64,000 bases of DNA from DAHUYF01 sp963789275 (lineage in GTDB: Bacteria; Pseudomonadota; Alphaproteobacteria; ATCC43930; CGMCC-115725): assembly GCA_963789275.1 (NCBI GenBank), contig CAWBKF010000003.1:512819-576818 (forward strand), read 5' to 3'. The position numbers and the translations under genes are program-made. Under the pieces are notes generated by a model. It did not search any database, was not told the DNA's origin, and saw only the letters and a program-made list of their open reading frames with translations. Position 1 is the stretch's first letter; every line of letters begins with the position of its first letter. Below, piece after piece: positions 8,491-17,873 of the stretch.

Positions 8491-8628
8491 GACCGTCTTC
8501 CTCTCTTCAATCTTAAATAGCGACACTGGGATCGAATATCGCCTCAAAAAATTCGGATTTCCGAATGTCGCATCTTGTACGTGCTAACAATATGCCAAGT
8601 ACTCTCCGCACCAGAGTGGTGACGATAA

Positions 8629-10248
8629 ATGCTCGCAGAGAGCGCGACGACGGTCGACGACCACCGCTTGCAAAAGCTGCAGCGGCAACAGGCCGCCCTG
8701 GCGAAATTCGGCGGCTACGCCTTTCGCCAGTCCGAGCTTGAATCCGTCCTCACGGAAGCGGCGCGTTTGTGCGCCCACGGGCTGGGGGTTCCCTTCAGTA
8801 CGGTGCTGAAGTATCGCCCCGCGCAGAATGATCTGGTCGTCGCCGCCGGCGTCGGATGGAAAGCGGATGTCGTGGGCCGCTCGATCTCCAGGGTCGATAA
8901 GAGCTCGCCGGCCGGCCGCGCCTTCGTCACGGGCAAACCGGTGATCACGCACGATCTGCGCAAGCGGGGCGATTTCGTGCTGGCCCCGATCTACCGGGAT
9001 CACGCCATCATCTCTTGCGTGAACGTGATTGTTCAAGGCACGGGCGAACGGCCCTATGGCGTGCTGGAAGTGGACAGCACCAGGCTGCGGCGGTTCGACC
9101 GGCATGACGTGGATTTCCTCCAGGGCTTCGCCAATGTGCTCGCGGAAGCCGTCGCCACCGCCGAGAGGATCGCGGCGCTCCGCTCCAGCCTCGCGCACAA
9201 GGAAGCGCTGGCGCGGGAACTTCAGCACCGGATCCGCAACAATCTGCAGATCGTCTATCGCATGCTCGACAGCGAGGCGCGGCAGACCCGCGACGCCGTC
9301 GCCAAGCGCGGCTTCGACGTCGTGGCGCGGCGCGTCATCATATTGGGCCATGTCTACGAGCATTTGCTCGGGCTCGGCCTGGCGCAGACCGTCGAGTTCA
9401 GCGAGTATCTGACGTCGCTCTGCGCGACGCTCGCCGAGTTCTATGCGCTGCAATACCCGAGCGTCGCGCTGAAGGTGGCGGCCGATGCCCTTGCGGTCGA
9501 TATCGACACCGCCACGGCGCTCGGCATGATCGTGAACGAGCTGGTCTCCAACAGCTATGAGCACGCCTTGAGCAATTGCGGCGGCGGGGCGGTGGAGGTG
9601 ACCCTGCGGCATGACGCTGAGAGCCCGAGAGCGATGCTCACCGTCGCCGATAGCGGCCCCGGCTTCATCGAGCACGGGGACAGCAAGCGCAGCGGCCTGA
9701 AACTGGTCAGGGGATTGGTGCGGCAGGTGCAGGGAAGCGTGCAGGTCCAGTCGAATGGCAGCACCGTTTGGACGATCACGCTTCCCCGTGGCGCTAGCCC
9801 GCCTTTCTCACACTGCGTTGTCTCGGTGCGCCGGAGTGGCGCGCGCCGGGGTTTCGGCATCGATAGTTTGCGGGTTGCGAGAGCTCGTTGGTGCGGTCGC
9901 CGCTTGCGAGTCTTGGGGTCGGGGAGTGCGCTCTATTGGTGTGAAGGACGGCGTGGCGAGGCATTGCGGGGCCGTGGTGCCAACGATCGTGGGGTAGTAG
10001 CCGAGGCCGGCTCAGGTGGTGTCGAGGGCAGCGCTGAGGGCGCGATGAGCGGTGGCGAAGACCGCCTTGTAAGGGCAGCCGGATGCCATGGCGAACTTGA
10101 CGCGGCGGACACTGATGGTGACGCGAGCGCCGATCTTGAAGAGCTTGCGGCGGATGGTGCCGCACGTGGCATTGGCCAGCTCGGTGGCCTGCAAGGCGCT
10201 GCGGCGCAGGCTGTCGACCAGGACATAGGCCATCGAGGCGAACCATAG
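8629..10248 (+). CDS. GAF sensor histidine kinase (HWE/HisKA_2 type), 3' end interrupted by IS1380
   Basis: Residues about 20-185 form a GAF sensor domain. The dimerisation/phosphotransfer segment follows with Glu-Leu-Gln-His200-Arg-Ile-Arg-Asn-Asn-Leu-Gln, then an ATP-binding domain with Asn-Glu-Leu-Val-Ser-Asn, Asp-Ser-Gly-Pro-Gly-Phe and Gly-Leu-Lys-Leu-Val. There is no membrane segment, so sensing is cytoplasmic. Host coding sequence ends at 9797, where an IS1380-family element begins; the present frame runs on into the IS for 150 foreign residues. Removing the IS and one CTAG copy restores a 401-residue protein ending at 11533. The catalytic part is intact, so function may survive. The divergent receiver gene at 8490 is the likely partner. 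Confidence 0.85.
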   Translation: MLAESATTVDDHRLQKLQRQQAALAKFGGYAFRQSELESVLTEAARLCAHGLGVPFSTVLKYRPAQNDLVVAAGVGWKADVVGRSISRVDKSSPAGRAFVTGKPVITHDLRKRGDFVLAPIYRDHAIISCVNVIVQGTGERPYGVLEVDSTRLRRFDRHDVDFLQGFANVLAEAVATAERIAALRSSLAHKEALARELQHRIRNNLQIVYRMLDSEARQTRDAVAKRGFDVVARRVIILGHVYEHLLGLGLAQTVEFSEYLTSLCATLAEFYALQYPSVALKVAADALAVDIDTATALGMIVNELVSNSYEHALSNCGGGAVEVTLRHDAESPRAMLTVADSGPGFIEHGDSKRSGLKLVRGLVRQVQGSVQVQSNGSTVWTITLPRGASPPFSHCVVSVRRSGARRGFGIDSLRVARARWCGRRLRVLGSGSALYWCEGRRGEALRGRGANDRGVVAEAGSGGVEGSAEGAMSGGEDRLVRAAGCHGELDAADTDGDASADLEELAADGAARGIGQLGGLQGAAAQAVDQDIGHRGEP

Positions 10249-11492
10249 GCGCAGCTGATTGGCCCGCATGGTCGTGGCCGAGGTGCGATCGGCGAAGAGG
10301 TCGAGCTGGCATTCCTTGATCCGGTTCTCCATCTCGCCGCGCGCGCAATAGAGCTCTTCGTAGAGATAACCGGCATCGCCGTCGGCGGCGACCAGCGAGG
10401 TAACGACGAAGCGGGGATTGGCTTCACCCTGCGTCCACTCGGCCTTGGCAATGACGCGCCGTTTACGGCTCCAGCTTTTGCGTGTCGACCATGTGAGATC
10501 CTTGAAGCGCCGCGCTGGCTTGAGAGCCTCCTCGCTTGCGGCCCGGGCCGCTGCGAGCTCGGTCCCGATCGCGCGGATCAGCCGTTTGTTCTTCGCCAGG
10601 CCGAAGAGATAGTCGACGCCATGGGCCTCACACCAAGCCATGAGAGCCTCGCGCGCGAAGCCGCTGTCGGCACGCAGCACAATGCGCACCAAGGGCCAGC
10701 GCCGGCGGATCTGCGCCACGATGCGGGCGATCTCCTCCTCGGCGCCGGCCGCGGCGTCGATGTTGGAGCGCCGCAGCTTTGCCGCCAATAGGTGGCGGCC
10801 GCAAAAAATGTAGAGCGGCAGATAGCAGTAGCAATCATAGTAGCCGTGGAAGAACCGACCCTCCTGATGCCCATGCAGCGGGTCGTCCGTGGCGTCCAGA
10901 TCGAGGATGATCTCCTCAGGCGGCTTCTGATGCGCCGCGAGGAACAGGTCCACGAACAGCCCCTCGATGGCCACGGGATCGTGGTCGATCTTGTGATAGC
11001 GCGTCGGCAGCGGCCGGCTCAGCTCGAGGCGGTTCAGCGTCGATTTGCCGGCAACCGGCGCGCAGTCCTGGCGCCGCGCTTCCAGCTTGCCCGCCAGCAC
11101 CGCCATCACCGGATCGTGGCGCAACTCGTCGTGATCATTGATGTCTTCATAACCCAGCGCCAGCCCGAACACCCGCTGCCCGACCAGCGTCGCAACCTGG
11201 TGCTCAACCAACCCCGGGCTGCGATGGTCGATGAAGCAATCGGCGAAGCGACTGACCAGCCTGATCGCGCGATCCGTCGCGACCAGCAGCAATGCCCCAG
11301 CGTCAGAGGTGATCGCTCCCCCATCAAAGCCTGCCACCACGACACGTCGTTCTACAGGTGCAAACTCGAACAGCTCTGCGCTACACTCTGTCGGCATCGG
11401 GGCGTCTCCTTGGACCAGAGTAAATCGTTGCTGCACAACAATTTTCTCAGAGTCCGTGCCCCGATGCACCTCAACAGTTTGAGAAATCCGGG
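9798..11492 (-). mobile_element. IS1380-family insertion sequence with CTAG target duplication
   Basis: The 1695-bp element carries one transposase gene on the minus strand. Its ends are inverted repeats: the left begins CCCGCCTTTCTCACACTG, and the right read inward begins CCCGGATTTCTCAAACTG. CTAG flanks both sides (9794-9797 and 11493-11496) as a 4-bp target duplication. The insertion lies in the last twelve codons of a sensor-kinase gene. Intact ends and an intact transposase suggest a recent, possibly active copy. Confidence 0.88.
10012..11397 (-). CDS. IS1380-family transposase
   Basis: This 461-residue DDE transposase begins with the family motif Phe-Asp-Gly-Gly-Ala-Ile-Thr-Ser-Asp-Ala-Gly. 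A catalytic Asp is probably in Asp-Leu-Asp-Ala-Thr-Asp-Asp, another in Leu-Arg-Ala-Asp-Ser-Gly-Phe, and the Glu in Glu-Met-Glu-Asn-Arg-Ile-Lys-Glu. The ATG at 11397 is chosen because AAGGAGA lies eight bases upstream, though an in-frame start at 11469 exists. The gene is uninterrupted. Confidence 0.88.
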   Translation of the reverse strand: MPTECSAELFEFAPVERRVVVAGFDGGAITSDAGALLLVATDRAIRLVSRFADCFIDHRSPGLVEHQVATLVGQRVFGLALGYEDINDHDELRHDPVMAVLAGKLEARRQDCAPVAGKSTLNRLELSRPLPTRYHKIDHDPVAIEGLFVDLFLAAHQKPPEEIILDLDATDDPLHGHQEGRFFHGYYDCYCYLPLYIFCGRHLLAAKLRRSNIDAAAGAEEEIARIVAQIRRRWPLVRIVLRADSGFAREALMAWCEAHGVDYLFGLAKNKRLIRAIGTELAAARAASEEALKPARRFKDLTWSTRKSWSRKRRVIAKAEWTQGEANPRFVVTSLVAADGDAGYLYEELYCARGEMENRIKECQLDLFADRTSATTMRANQLRLWFASMAYVLVDSLRRSALQATELANATCGTIRRKLFKIGARVTISVRRVKFAMASGCPYKAVFATAHRALSAALDTT

Positions 11493-11527
11493 CTAGCGGC
11501 GATGGCGAGCGAGCGGATCAGCGCGGC

Positions 11528-11860
11528 CTATAATCCGTCGACCGCTATCAACATGTCATCGGAGGCGCTGCGGCGCAGCGCGATGAGCGGCTGATACTCG
11601 GGCAGCCGATACCAGGCGTCGAGCACCGCCATGTCGGGAAACTCGATGATGACCACTCGGTTGGGCCGCCGATCTCCTTCCAGGATCTTGTGCGATCCGA
11701 TGCGCGTCAGATAGCGGCCGCCGAAGCGTTTTATCATCGGCGCGGCTTCGCGCAGATACGCCTCGTAGGTCGCGGGATCCGTAATGTCGTGCTCGCCGAT
11801 GAAATAAGCCGCTATGTGCCCCTCCGGTCCTCGGCATCGCCTGCGGTCAATCAACCCCAC
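11528..11860 (-). CDS. DUF1330 family protein
   Basis: This 110-residue protein has the DUF1330 pattern: Ala-Ala-Tyr-Phe-Ile-Gly-Glu near the start, then Tyr-Glu-Ala-Tyr, Gly-Gly-Arg-Tyr-Leu and Arg-Val-Val-Ile-Ile-Glu-Phe-Pro-Asp. The family adopts a dimeric ferredoxin-like barrel; its biochemical role is not established. The start is unclear because about 14 unusual residues precede the conserved part and no clear ribosome-binding site is seen. Its stop overlaps the original end of the convergent sensor-kinase gene. It overlaps the next upstream small gene by 14 bases. Confidence 0.75.
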   Translation of the reverse strand: MGLIDRRRCRGPEGHIAAYFIGEHDITDPATYEAYLREAAPMIKRFGGRYLTRIGSHKILEGDRRPNRVVIIEFPDMAVLDAWYRLPEYQPLIALRRSASDDMLIAVDGL

Positions 11861-12080
11861 GCTTGCGGAATTCCATCCGGTGGCCGTTCACTTCGATCGC
11901 GAGATCATAAAGCCCGAGCAGCGCCACGAGCGCGATCAGCGCCGGACCGGCAAGCGTCCCGGACAGGAGCAGCAGCGGGATGCTGAGCCACACGCTGTGC
12001 GTCGTCGTCAGCGCCTCGATGATCAGCGCCACGCCGGCGACGAGGAGGAGAATGACGAGAACCCAAGCGACGATCTTCAT
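11847..12080 (-). CDS. Small two-helix membrane protein
   Basis: This 77-residue protein is almost entirely two membrane helices (about residues 3-25 and 30-62) with a short charged tail. GGAGA stands six bases before the ATG at 12080. I do not recognise a family. It overlaps the DUF1330 gene downstream, so the two are probably co-transcribed. Confidence 0.55.
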   Translation of the reverse strand: MKIVAWVLVILLLVAGVALIIEALTTTHSVWLSIPLLLLSGTLAGPALIALVALLGLYDLAIEVNGHRMEFRKRGVD

Positions 12081-12305
12081 GGCATCTCCGCGAGGAGCCG
12101 GCGCGCGGGACGGAGGCGCCGGCCTCCCTCTGCCGAGATTAGGCGCCGGCCTCGCGGCTGGCTATCGTCGTCTCCCCCGGGGCGCTTGCTCCAGGCGGGT
12201 GAAGGTCTAAGATGGCGCCGGTTGATCGCGGCACGCGGGGTTGGTCGCTCTGATATCCGACGGTCGTTCACACCCAAACACCACGGCCGCGCTTCAGGTG
12301 CGGCC

Positions 12306-12944
12306 CTGACGCCAGCGCGCCTCGGTCTCGGCGCCGCCCCGCCGCGGCGCGTCGGTCTGCTCGGCGGTTCCTTCAACCCGGCCCATGAGGGGCATCTCCA
12401 TATCAGCCGCGAGGCGCTGAAGCGCTTGGCGCTGGACGAGGTCTGGTGGCTGGTGGCGCCGCAGAACCCGCTGAAGCCGGTGCGCGGCATGGCGCCGTTT
12501 GCCAAGCGCCTCGCCGCCGCCCGCCGTCTCGCCCGCCACCCCGGCATCAGGGTGCTCGACCTCGAGACACGGCTCGGCACGCGCTACACCATCGACACCG
12601 TAACGGCCTTGCAACGAATCTTCCCGCGCACCCGCTTCGTCTTCATCATGGGCGCCGATATTCTGGCGCAAATCCGCCATTGGCGGCGCTGGCGCGATAT
12701 CTTCTCGCGCCTGCCCATTGCAGTCCTGGCGCGCCCTACCTATTGTTTTAAAGGTCTGGCCGAGCTGGCGGCGCGGCGTTATGCGCACCGGCGGGTGGCA
12801 CCCGACGCGGCCCGCTTTCTCGCCGATCGGACGCCGCCCGCGTGGGTCTTTCTGCCCATAAAGCTCGACGTGCGCTCGGCGACGGAGATCCGCTCTCATG
12901 CTGTGCCGAAAGGCAAGGCGCGGGCGCGGCGGAAGCAACGCTAG
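12306..12944 (+). CDS. nadD: Nicotinate-nucleotide adenylyltransferase
   Basis: NadD adenylates nicotinate mononucleotide in NAD synthesis. The core starts near 12346 with Val-Gly-Leu-Leu-Gly-Gly-Ser-Phe-Asn-Pro-Ala-His-Glu-Gly-His, the nucleotidyltransferase motif, and continues with Trp-Trp-Leu-Val-Ala-Pro-Gln-Asn-Pro-Leu-Lys and Phe-Ile-Met-Gly-Ala-Asp; the substrate loop ends with Ser-Ala-Thr-Glu-Ile-Arg. No ATG or GTG lies in frame at a sensible distance; the nearest candidates are CTG at 12306 and TTG at 12222, so the start given is a guess. It overlaps rsfS by 47 bases if rsfS starts at 12898. Confidence 0.88.
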   Translation: MTPARLGLGAAPPRRVGLLGGSFNPAHEGHLHISREALKRLALDEVWWLVAPQNPLKPVRGMAPFAKRLAAARRLARHPGIRVLDLETRLGTRYTIDTVTALQRIFPRTRFVFIMGADILAQIRHWRRWRDIFSRLPIAVLARPTYCFKGLAELAARRYAHRRVAPDAARFLADRTPPAWVFLPIKLDVRSATEIRSHAVPKGKARARRKQR

Positions 12945-13347
12945 ACGAGGTGGCCCCATACCGCGCAGCAAATCCCAGCCGCGTTCCGACACGGCAGTCA
13001 AACCCCCGCTTCTCGCGCTCGCCGAGAAGACCCTCGATGACGGCAAGGCAGAGGACCTCACCGTCATCGACCTCCAAGGCAAATCCGGCATCGCCGATTA
13101 TCTCGTCATCGTCACCGGACGCTCGCAGCGCCAGGTGGTGGCGCTGGCCGAGCGCATGCTCGAGGCATTGAAGGCCGGCGGCTATGGCCGCCGCGCCGCC
13201 GAGGGGATGCGGCACGGCGATTGGGTGCTGATCGATGCCGGCGATGTCATCATCCACATCTTCCGCCCGGAAGTGCGCGGTTTCTACAATCTCGAGAAGA
13301 TGTGGGGCGAGAGCCTGGGCGAGCCCGCCACCCCCGCGCTCGCCTGA
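12898..13347 (+). CDS. rsfS: Ribosomal silencing factor RsfS
   Basis: RsfS binds L14 and blocks subunit joining when nutrients are low. The Iojap core covers about residues 38-140: Asp-Leu-Gln-Gly-Lys-Ser-Gly-Ile-Ala-Asp-Tyr-Leu-Val-Ile-Val-Thr-Gly, Ser-Gln-Arg-Gln-Val, then Gly-Asp-Trp-Val-Leu-Ile-Asp and Phe-Tyr-Asn-Leu-Glu. The first ~35 residues are basic and low-complexity and overlap nadD, so the true start could lie later. The nadD-rsfS-rlmH order is a common cluster. Confidence 0.92.
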   Translation: MLCRKARRGRGGSNARRGGPIPRSKSQPRSDTAVKPPLLALAEKTLDDGKAEDLTVIDLQGKSGIADYLVIVTGRSQRQVVALAERMLEALKAGGYGRRAAEGMRHGDWVLIDAGDVIIHIFRPEVRGFYNLEKMWGESLGEPATPALA

Positions 13348-13374
13348 GGCGGCGGGCCACCGCGCCGGCCGGCG

Positions 13375-13836
13375 ATGATGCGCCTCTCCATCATCGCCGT
13401 CGGCCGGTTGAAGGCGGGGCCGCATGAGGCGCTGGCGCGGCATTACGCCGAGCGCCTGAGCTTCCCGCTCACCATCCGCGAAGTCGAGGAGAAGCGGCCG
13501 CTGCCGCCGGCGGAGCTGCGCGAGCGCGAGGCGGCGCTGCTGCTCGCGGCGGCGCCGCAGGGTGCCACCCTCGTCGCCCTCGACGCCCGCGGCAAGGCGC
13601 TGGCCAGCGAGGCTTTCGCCGAGCGCCTGGGGCGCTGGCGGGATCAGGGAGTGGGCGAGATCGCCTTCCTCATCGGCGGCGCCGAAGGGCTGGCCGAGCG
13701 TGCGCGCGCGAAGGCCGAGCTGGTGCTGTCGCTGGGGCCGATGACATGGCCGCATCTGCTGGCGCGCGGCATGCTGCTGGAGCAGCTCTACCGCGCGCAG
13801 CAGATCATGGCCGGCCATCCCTATCATCGTGGTTAG
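13375..13836 (+). CDS. rlmH: 23S rRNA (pseudouridine1915-N3)-methyltransferase
   Basis: RlmH is a small SPOUT methyltransferase acting on helix 69 of 23S rRNA in assembled ribosomes. The 153-residue protein begins Met-Arg-Leu-Ser-Ile-Ile-Ala-Val-Gly-Arg-Leu and shows Leu-Asp-Ala-Arg-Gly-Lys, Phe-Leu-Ile-Gly-Gly-Ala-Glu-Gly and the C-terminal Glu-Gln-Leu-Tyr-Arg-Ala-Gln-Gln-Ile that closes the knotted SAM site. It ends His-Pro-Tyr-His-Arg-Gly like its homologues. It follows rsfS after 27 bases. Confidence 0.95.
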   Translation: MMRLSIIAVGRLKAGPHEALARHYAERLSFPLTIREVEEKRPLPPAELREREAALLLAAAPQGATLVALDARGKALASEAFAERLGRWRDQGVGEIAFLIGGAEGLAERARAKAELVLSLGPMTWPHLLARGMLLEQLYRAQQIMAGHPYHRG

Positions 13837-13976
13837 CGAGAGGTTAACGCCGCCGCTCCGCGCCCGCCGGCAAAACTAAGATTTGGTAATCTGTCGCCCG
13901 TAAGCTGCGGGCGAGGCGCGGTGCCGGCGATCGGGCGCGAGGCGCATGGCGAGACCGGGGCGGCAGAGGATCGGAG

Positions 13977-16234
13977 ATGGCCAATCTTGAGCCCAAGCAG
14001 GCGGCGCGACGCCCGAGCGAGCCGCCGGAGGTGGCCGCAAGCGCGCGCTCGGCGCTATTCCAGTCCAATCCCGTGCCGATGTGGATCTGCGAGCCCGCGA
14101 GCCGGCGCTTTCTTGCGGTCAACGACAGCGCCGTGCGGCACTACGGCTATAGCGCCGGCCAATTCCTCGCCATGACCACGGCATCGCTCGAGTCCGGCGC
14201 CGGGCCCTCGGCCAATCCCGGCCTCCACCATCATCGCAAGGCGGATGGCAGCATCATCGCGGTGCGGCTCGAGACCGCAGCGATCGCATTCGAGAGCAGC
14301 GCGGCGGAGCTCGTCACGGTGGTTGACGTCACCGCCGAGATCGAGGCGGCGCATGCGGCGCAGCGGCGCGAGCAGCGCCTCCAGCAGCTCTTCGAGGTCG
14401 CCACCGACTGGTACTGGGAGATCGACGCGCAGGCGCGCCTCACCTACATCTCGCCCAATCTCGAAACCCTCTCCGGCCTCAGCGTCGCGGCGATGCACGG
14501 CAAGCGCATCCAGGACCTCACCGGCGCCGAGGTCGATCCCGAGACCTACAAGCGCGCCTTCGCCGCGATGGCGGCGCACCAGCCGTTTCGCGACATGATC
14601 TATCGCACCCGCCCCTTTGCAACGGATGGCAAGACCCACGCCGTCAAGACCAGCGCCGTGCCGATCTTCGATGCCGAGGGCGCGTTCACCGGCTATTGCG
14701 GCGTCTCCAAGGACGTGACCGCGCAGCTCGAGGCGGAGCGCTCGCTGCGCGAGAGCGAGCAGCGCTTCAAGCAGCTCTGCGAGGCGGCGTCGGATTATTT
14801 CTGGGAGATGGATGCGGAGCTGCGCATCACCTATCTCTCGGCGAATTTCGAAGCGATCTTCGGCATTCCGGCCGAGGATCAGCTCGGCACGCGGATGTCG
14901 GACGCGCCGGGCTTCGCCGTGGAGCCTGAGATGAACCGGCGCTTCTTCGCGGCGATCAACGCGCGCCGGCCCTATCGCGATCTCGTCTTCTTCCGCCGCC
15001 TCCCGGACGGCAGGCGAGCATTGGGTCAAGGTCAGCGGCGTGCCGGTCTTCGGCGAGACCGGCGAGTTCCGGGGATATCGCGGCGTCGGCAGCGACATCA
15101 CCGCGCACCGCATCGCCGAGGAGGCGGCGCGGCTCGCGCAGGGCCGCCTCGAGGACGCCGTCGCCCATGTGCGCCAGCCTTTCGTGCTCTACGACGCCGC
15201 CGATTGCGTCCTCGCCCTCAACCAGGCTTTTGCCGATCTTCACCGCGGGCCGGACGGGCAGAGCTTCGCCTATAAGGGCGCCTCCTGCCGCGAGATCGCT
15301 GAGCAGCGGCTGCGGCACGGCTTTTATGCCGAGGGGCCGGACGGCGAAATCATCGATCTCGCGACGCTGCTCGCGCGCCAGACGCGCGACGCCGAGCATG
15401 TCTATAATCTCAGCGACGATCGCTGGATGCTGGTCGACCATCGCCGCCTGCCCGGCGGCGGCAGCCTCGATCTCTGGACCGACATCACCGCGATTCGCCA
15501 CGCCCGCAGCGCCGAGGCCGCCAATCTCGCGAAATCCGAGTTCCTGGCGCGCATGAGCCACGAGCTGCGCACGCCTTTGAACGCGGTCATCGGCTACAGC
15601 GAGATGCTGCTCGAGGACGCCGAGGCCGACGGCCGCGAGGAGCAGCAGATCGGCGATCTCCGACGCATCAACAGCGCCGGCAAGCACCTGCTGTCGCTGG
15701 TCACCGACGTGCTCGATCTCTCCAAGATCGAGGCCGGCAAGATGGAGCTCGCCGCCCAGGCCTTCGACCTCGGCGGCCTCATCGAGGATGTCGTCGCCAC
15801 CTGCCGGCCGCTGGTGATGCAGAACGGCAACGAGCTGGTCGTCGAGGGCGAGCGGCGAGCTCGGCACCGTCATCGGCGACCCGACCAAGGTGCGCCAGGT
15901 GGTGCTCAACCTGCTGAGCAATGCCGCCAAATTCACCCGGCAAGGCCGCGTCAGCCTGGCGCCCGCGCGCGAGCGCGCAGCCGATGGCGATTGGATCCGC
16001 ATCGCCGTGCGCGATAGTGGCATCGGCATCAGCCACGAGGATCTGCCGAAGCTGTTCCAGAACTTCAGCCAGGTCAAGGGGACGCCCGGCAGCCGCCATG
16101 CCGGCACCGGCCTCGGCCTCGCCCTGAGCCAGAAGCTCTGCCGGCTGATGGGCGGCGAGATCACCGTCGACAGCCGGCCCGGCAGCGGCTCGTGCTTCAC
16201 CGTGCGGCTCCCCGCCGCCCCGGCGCCGGCGTGA
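13977..16234 (+). CDS. Multi-PAS sensor histidine kinase, two frameshifts
   Basis: About 751 residues after repair. At least three PAS domains lie in tandem (about residues 20-120, 125-250, 255-375), two with the segment Tyr-Trp-Glu/Phe-Trp-Glu-Met/Ile-Asp; a further PAS-like region precedes the kinase core. The HisKA motif is Met-Ser-His-Glu-Leu-Arg-Thr-Pro-Leu-Asn, followed by an HATPase domain with Asn-Leu-Leu-Ser-Asn-Ala, Asp-Ser-Gly-Ile-Gly-Ile and Gly-Thr-Gly-Leu-Gly-Leu. No membrane segment is visible. Single extra bases at about 15012 (A) and 15853 (C) break the frame; removing them restores Leu-Pro-Asp-Gly-Gly-Glu-His-Trp and Gly-Glu-Leu-Gly-Thr-Val-Ile-Gly. No response regulator is adjacent; the signal is unknown. 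Confidence 0.85.
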
Positions 16235-16304
16235 GCCCGGCTCACCGCCTCGCTCCCAAGGAGAGTGGAGCACTACCCCGAGCCCGGCTGTTCCTCTATA
16301 AGTC

Positions 16305-17873
16305 ATGACCATGCAAAAACCGTCCCGCCCCCGCCCGGTGGTGCTCTGCGTGCTCGACGGCTGGGGCTGCCGCGGCGAGCGCGCCGACAACGCCATCCTC
16401 GCCGCCAAGACCCCGCATTGGCACCGCTTCCTCGAGACCGCGCCGCATGCCCAGCTGCAGGCGAGCGAGCTCTATGTCGGCCTGCCTGCCGGGCAGATGG
16501 GCAATTCCGAGGTGGGTCATACCAATCTCGGCGCCGGCAGGGTGGTGCTGCAGGATCTGCCGCGCATCGACCAGGCGATCGAGGATGGCAGCCTCGCCCG
16601 GAGCCCGGTGCTGGCCGAGTTCATCGCCGCGCTCAAGGCAAGCGGCGGCACGGCGCATCTCCTGGGGCTGCTGTCGCCGGGCGGCGTCCATTCGCATCAG
16701 CATCACCTGGCGGCGCTCGCGCGCCTGCTCGACGCGGCGGGGATACCGGTGAGGGTCCATGCCTTCCTCGACGGGCGCGACACCCCGCCCAAATCGGCCG
16801 CCGAGTATCTCGCCCGCTTCGCCGACGACACCGCGGCGCTGAAGGGCGTCGCGCTTGCCACGCTCGGCGGGCGCTATTACGCCATGGACCGCGATCAGCG
16901 CTGGGACCGGGTGGAGAAGGCCTATCGCGTGCTCACCGCCGGCGAGGGCGAGCGCGCTACCGATGCCGCGGCGGCGCTGCGCCAGGCCTATGACGCCGGC
17001 AAGAGCGACGAGTTCGTGCCACCGACGGCGATCGGCGACTACGCCGGCATGCGCGACGGCGACGGGCTGCTCTCGGCCAATTTCCGCGCCGACCGCATGC
17101 GCGAGATCCTGGAGGCGCTGCTCGACCCGGGTTTCGCCGGCTTTGCGCGCCCGCACATCACCGCATTCGCCGCCGCGCTCGGCATGGCCGAGTATTCGAC
17201 CGCGCTCAACCGCTTCATCAAGACGCTGTTCCCGCCCGAGGAGCTGCACGACACCTTCGGCGAAGTGGTGTCGCGCGCCGGCTTGACCCAGCTGCGCATC
17301 GCCGAGACCGAGAAATACGCCCATGTCACCTTCTTCTTCAATGGCGGGCAGGAGGTGGAGTTCCCCGGCGAGAGCCGCATCCTGGTGCCCTCGCCCAAGG
17401 TCGCAACCTACGATCTCAAGCCCGAGATGTCGGCGCCGGAAGTGACGGACAAGCTGGTGGCGGCGATCGACGAGGGGCGCTTCGACGTCATCATCGTCAA
17501 TTACGCCAATACCGACATGGTCGGCCATACCGGCGACGTCGCCGCCGCGGTGGCGGCGGTCGAGACGGTCGATCGTTGCCTTGGCCGGCTCGCCGAGGCG
17601 GTGACCCGCGCCGGCGGCACGCTGCTGATCACCGCCGATCACGGCAATGCCGAGATGATGCGCGACCCCGTCACCGGCCAGCCGCACACCGCCCATACCC
17701 TCAACCCGGTGCCGCTGCTGCTGGTCAACCCGCCCGCCGGCGTCATCGGCCTCAGCGACGGCCGGCTCGCCGACGTCGCGCCGACCCTGCTGCAGCTGCT
17801 GGGGCTGCGCCAGCCCCAGGCCATGACCGGCAAGCCGCTGCTGCGCCGCGCCGCCGAGCGTGCCTCGGCCTGA
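16305..17873 (+). CDS. gpmI: 2,3-bisphosphoglycerate-independent phosphoglycerate mutase
   Basis: GpmI interconverts 3- and 2-phosphoglycerate using two Mn ions and a phosphoserine. The 522-residue protein starts its core at Val-Val-Leu-Cys-Val-Leu-Asp-Gly-Trp-Gly; the catalytic Ser is in Gly-Gln-Met-Gly-Asn-Ser-Glu-Val-Gly-His (about residue 67). Further motifs are Asp-Gly-Arg-Asp-Thr-Pro-Pro, Asn-Phe-Arg-Ala-Asp-Arg and Thr-Ala-Asp-His-Gly-Asn-Ala-Glu. Length is typical. It overlaps the envC-like gene by 14 bases, forming an operon with the envelope genes that follow. Confidence 0.96.
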   Translation: MTMQKPSRPRPVVLCVLDGWGCRGERADNAILAAKTPHWHRFLETAPHAQLQASELYVGLPAGQMGNSEVGHTNLGAGRVVLQDLPRIDQAIEDGSLARSPVLAEFIAALKASGGTAHLLGLLSPGGVHSHQHHLAALARLLDAAGIPVRVHAFLDGRDTPPKSAAEYLARFADDTAALKGVALATLGGRYYAMDRDQRWDRVEKAYRVLTAGEGERATDAAAALRQAYDAGKSDEFVPPTAIGDYAGMRDGDGLLSANFRADRMREILEALLDPGFAGFARPHITAFAAALGMAEYSTALNRFIKTLFPPEELHDTFGEVVSRAGLTQLRIAETEKYAHVTFFFNGGQEVEFPGESRILVPSPKVATYDLKPEMSAPEVTDKLVAAIDEGRFDVIIVNYANTDMVGHTGDVAAAVAAVETVDRCLGRLAEAVTRAGGTLLITADHGNAEMMRDPVTGQPHTAHTLNPVPLLLVNPPAGVIGLSDGRLADVAPTLLQLLGLRQPQAMTGKPLLRRAAERASA

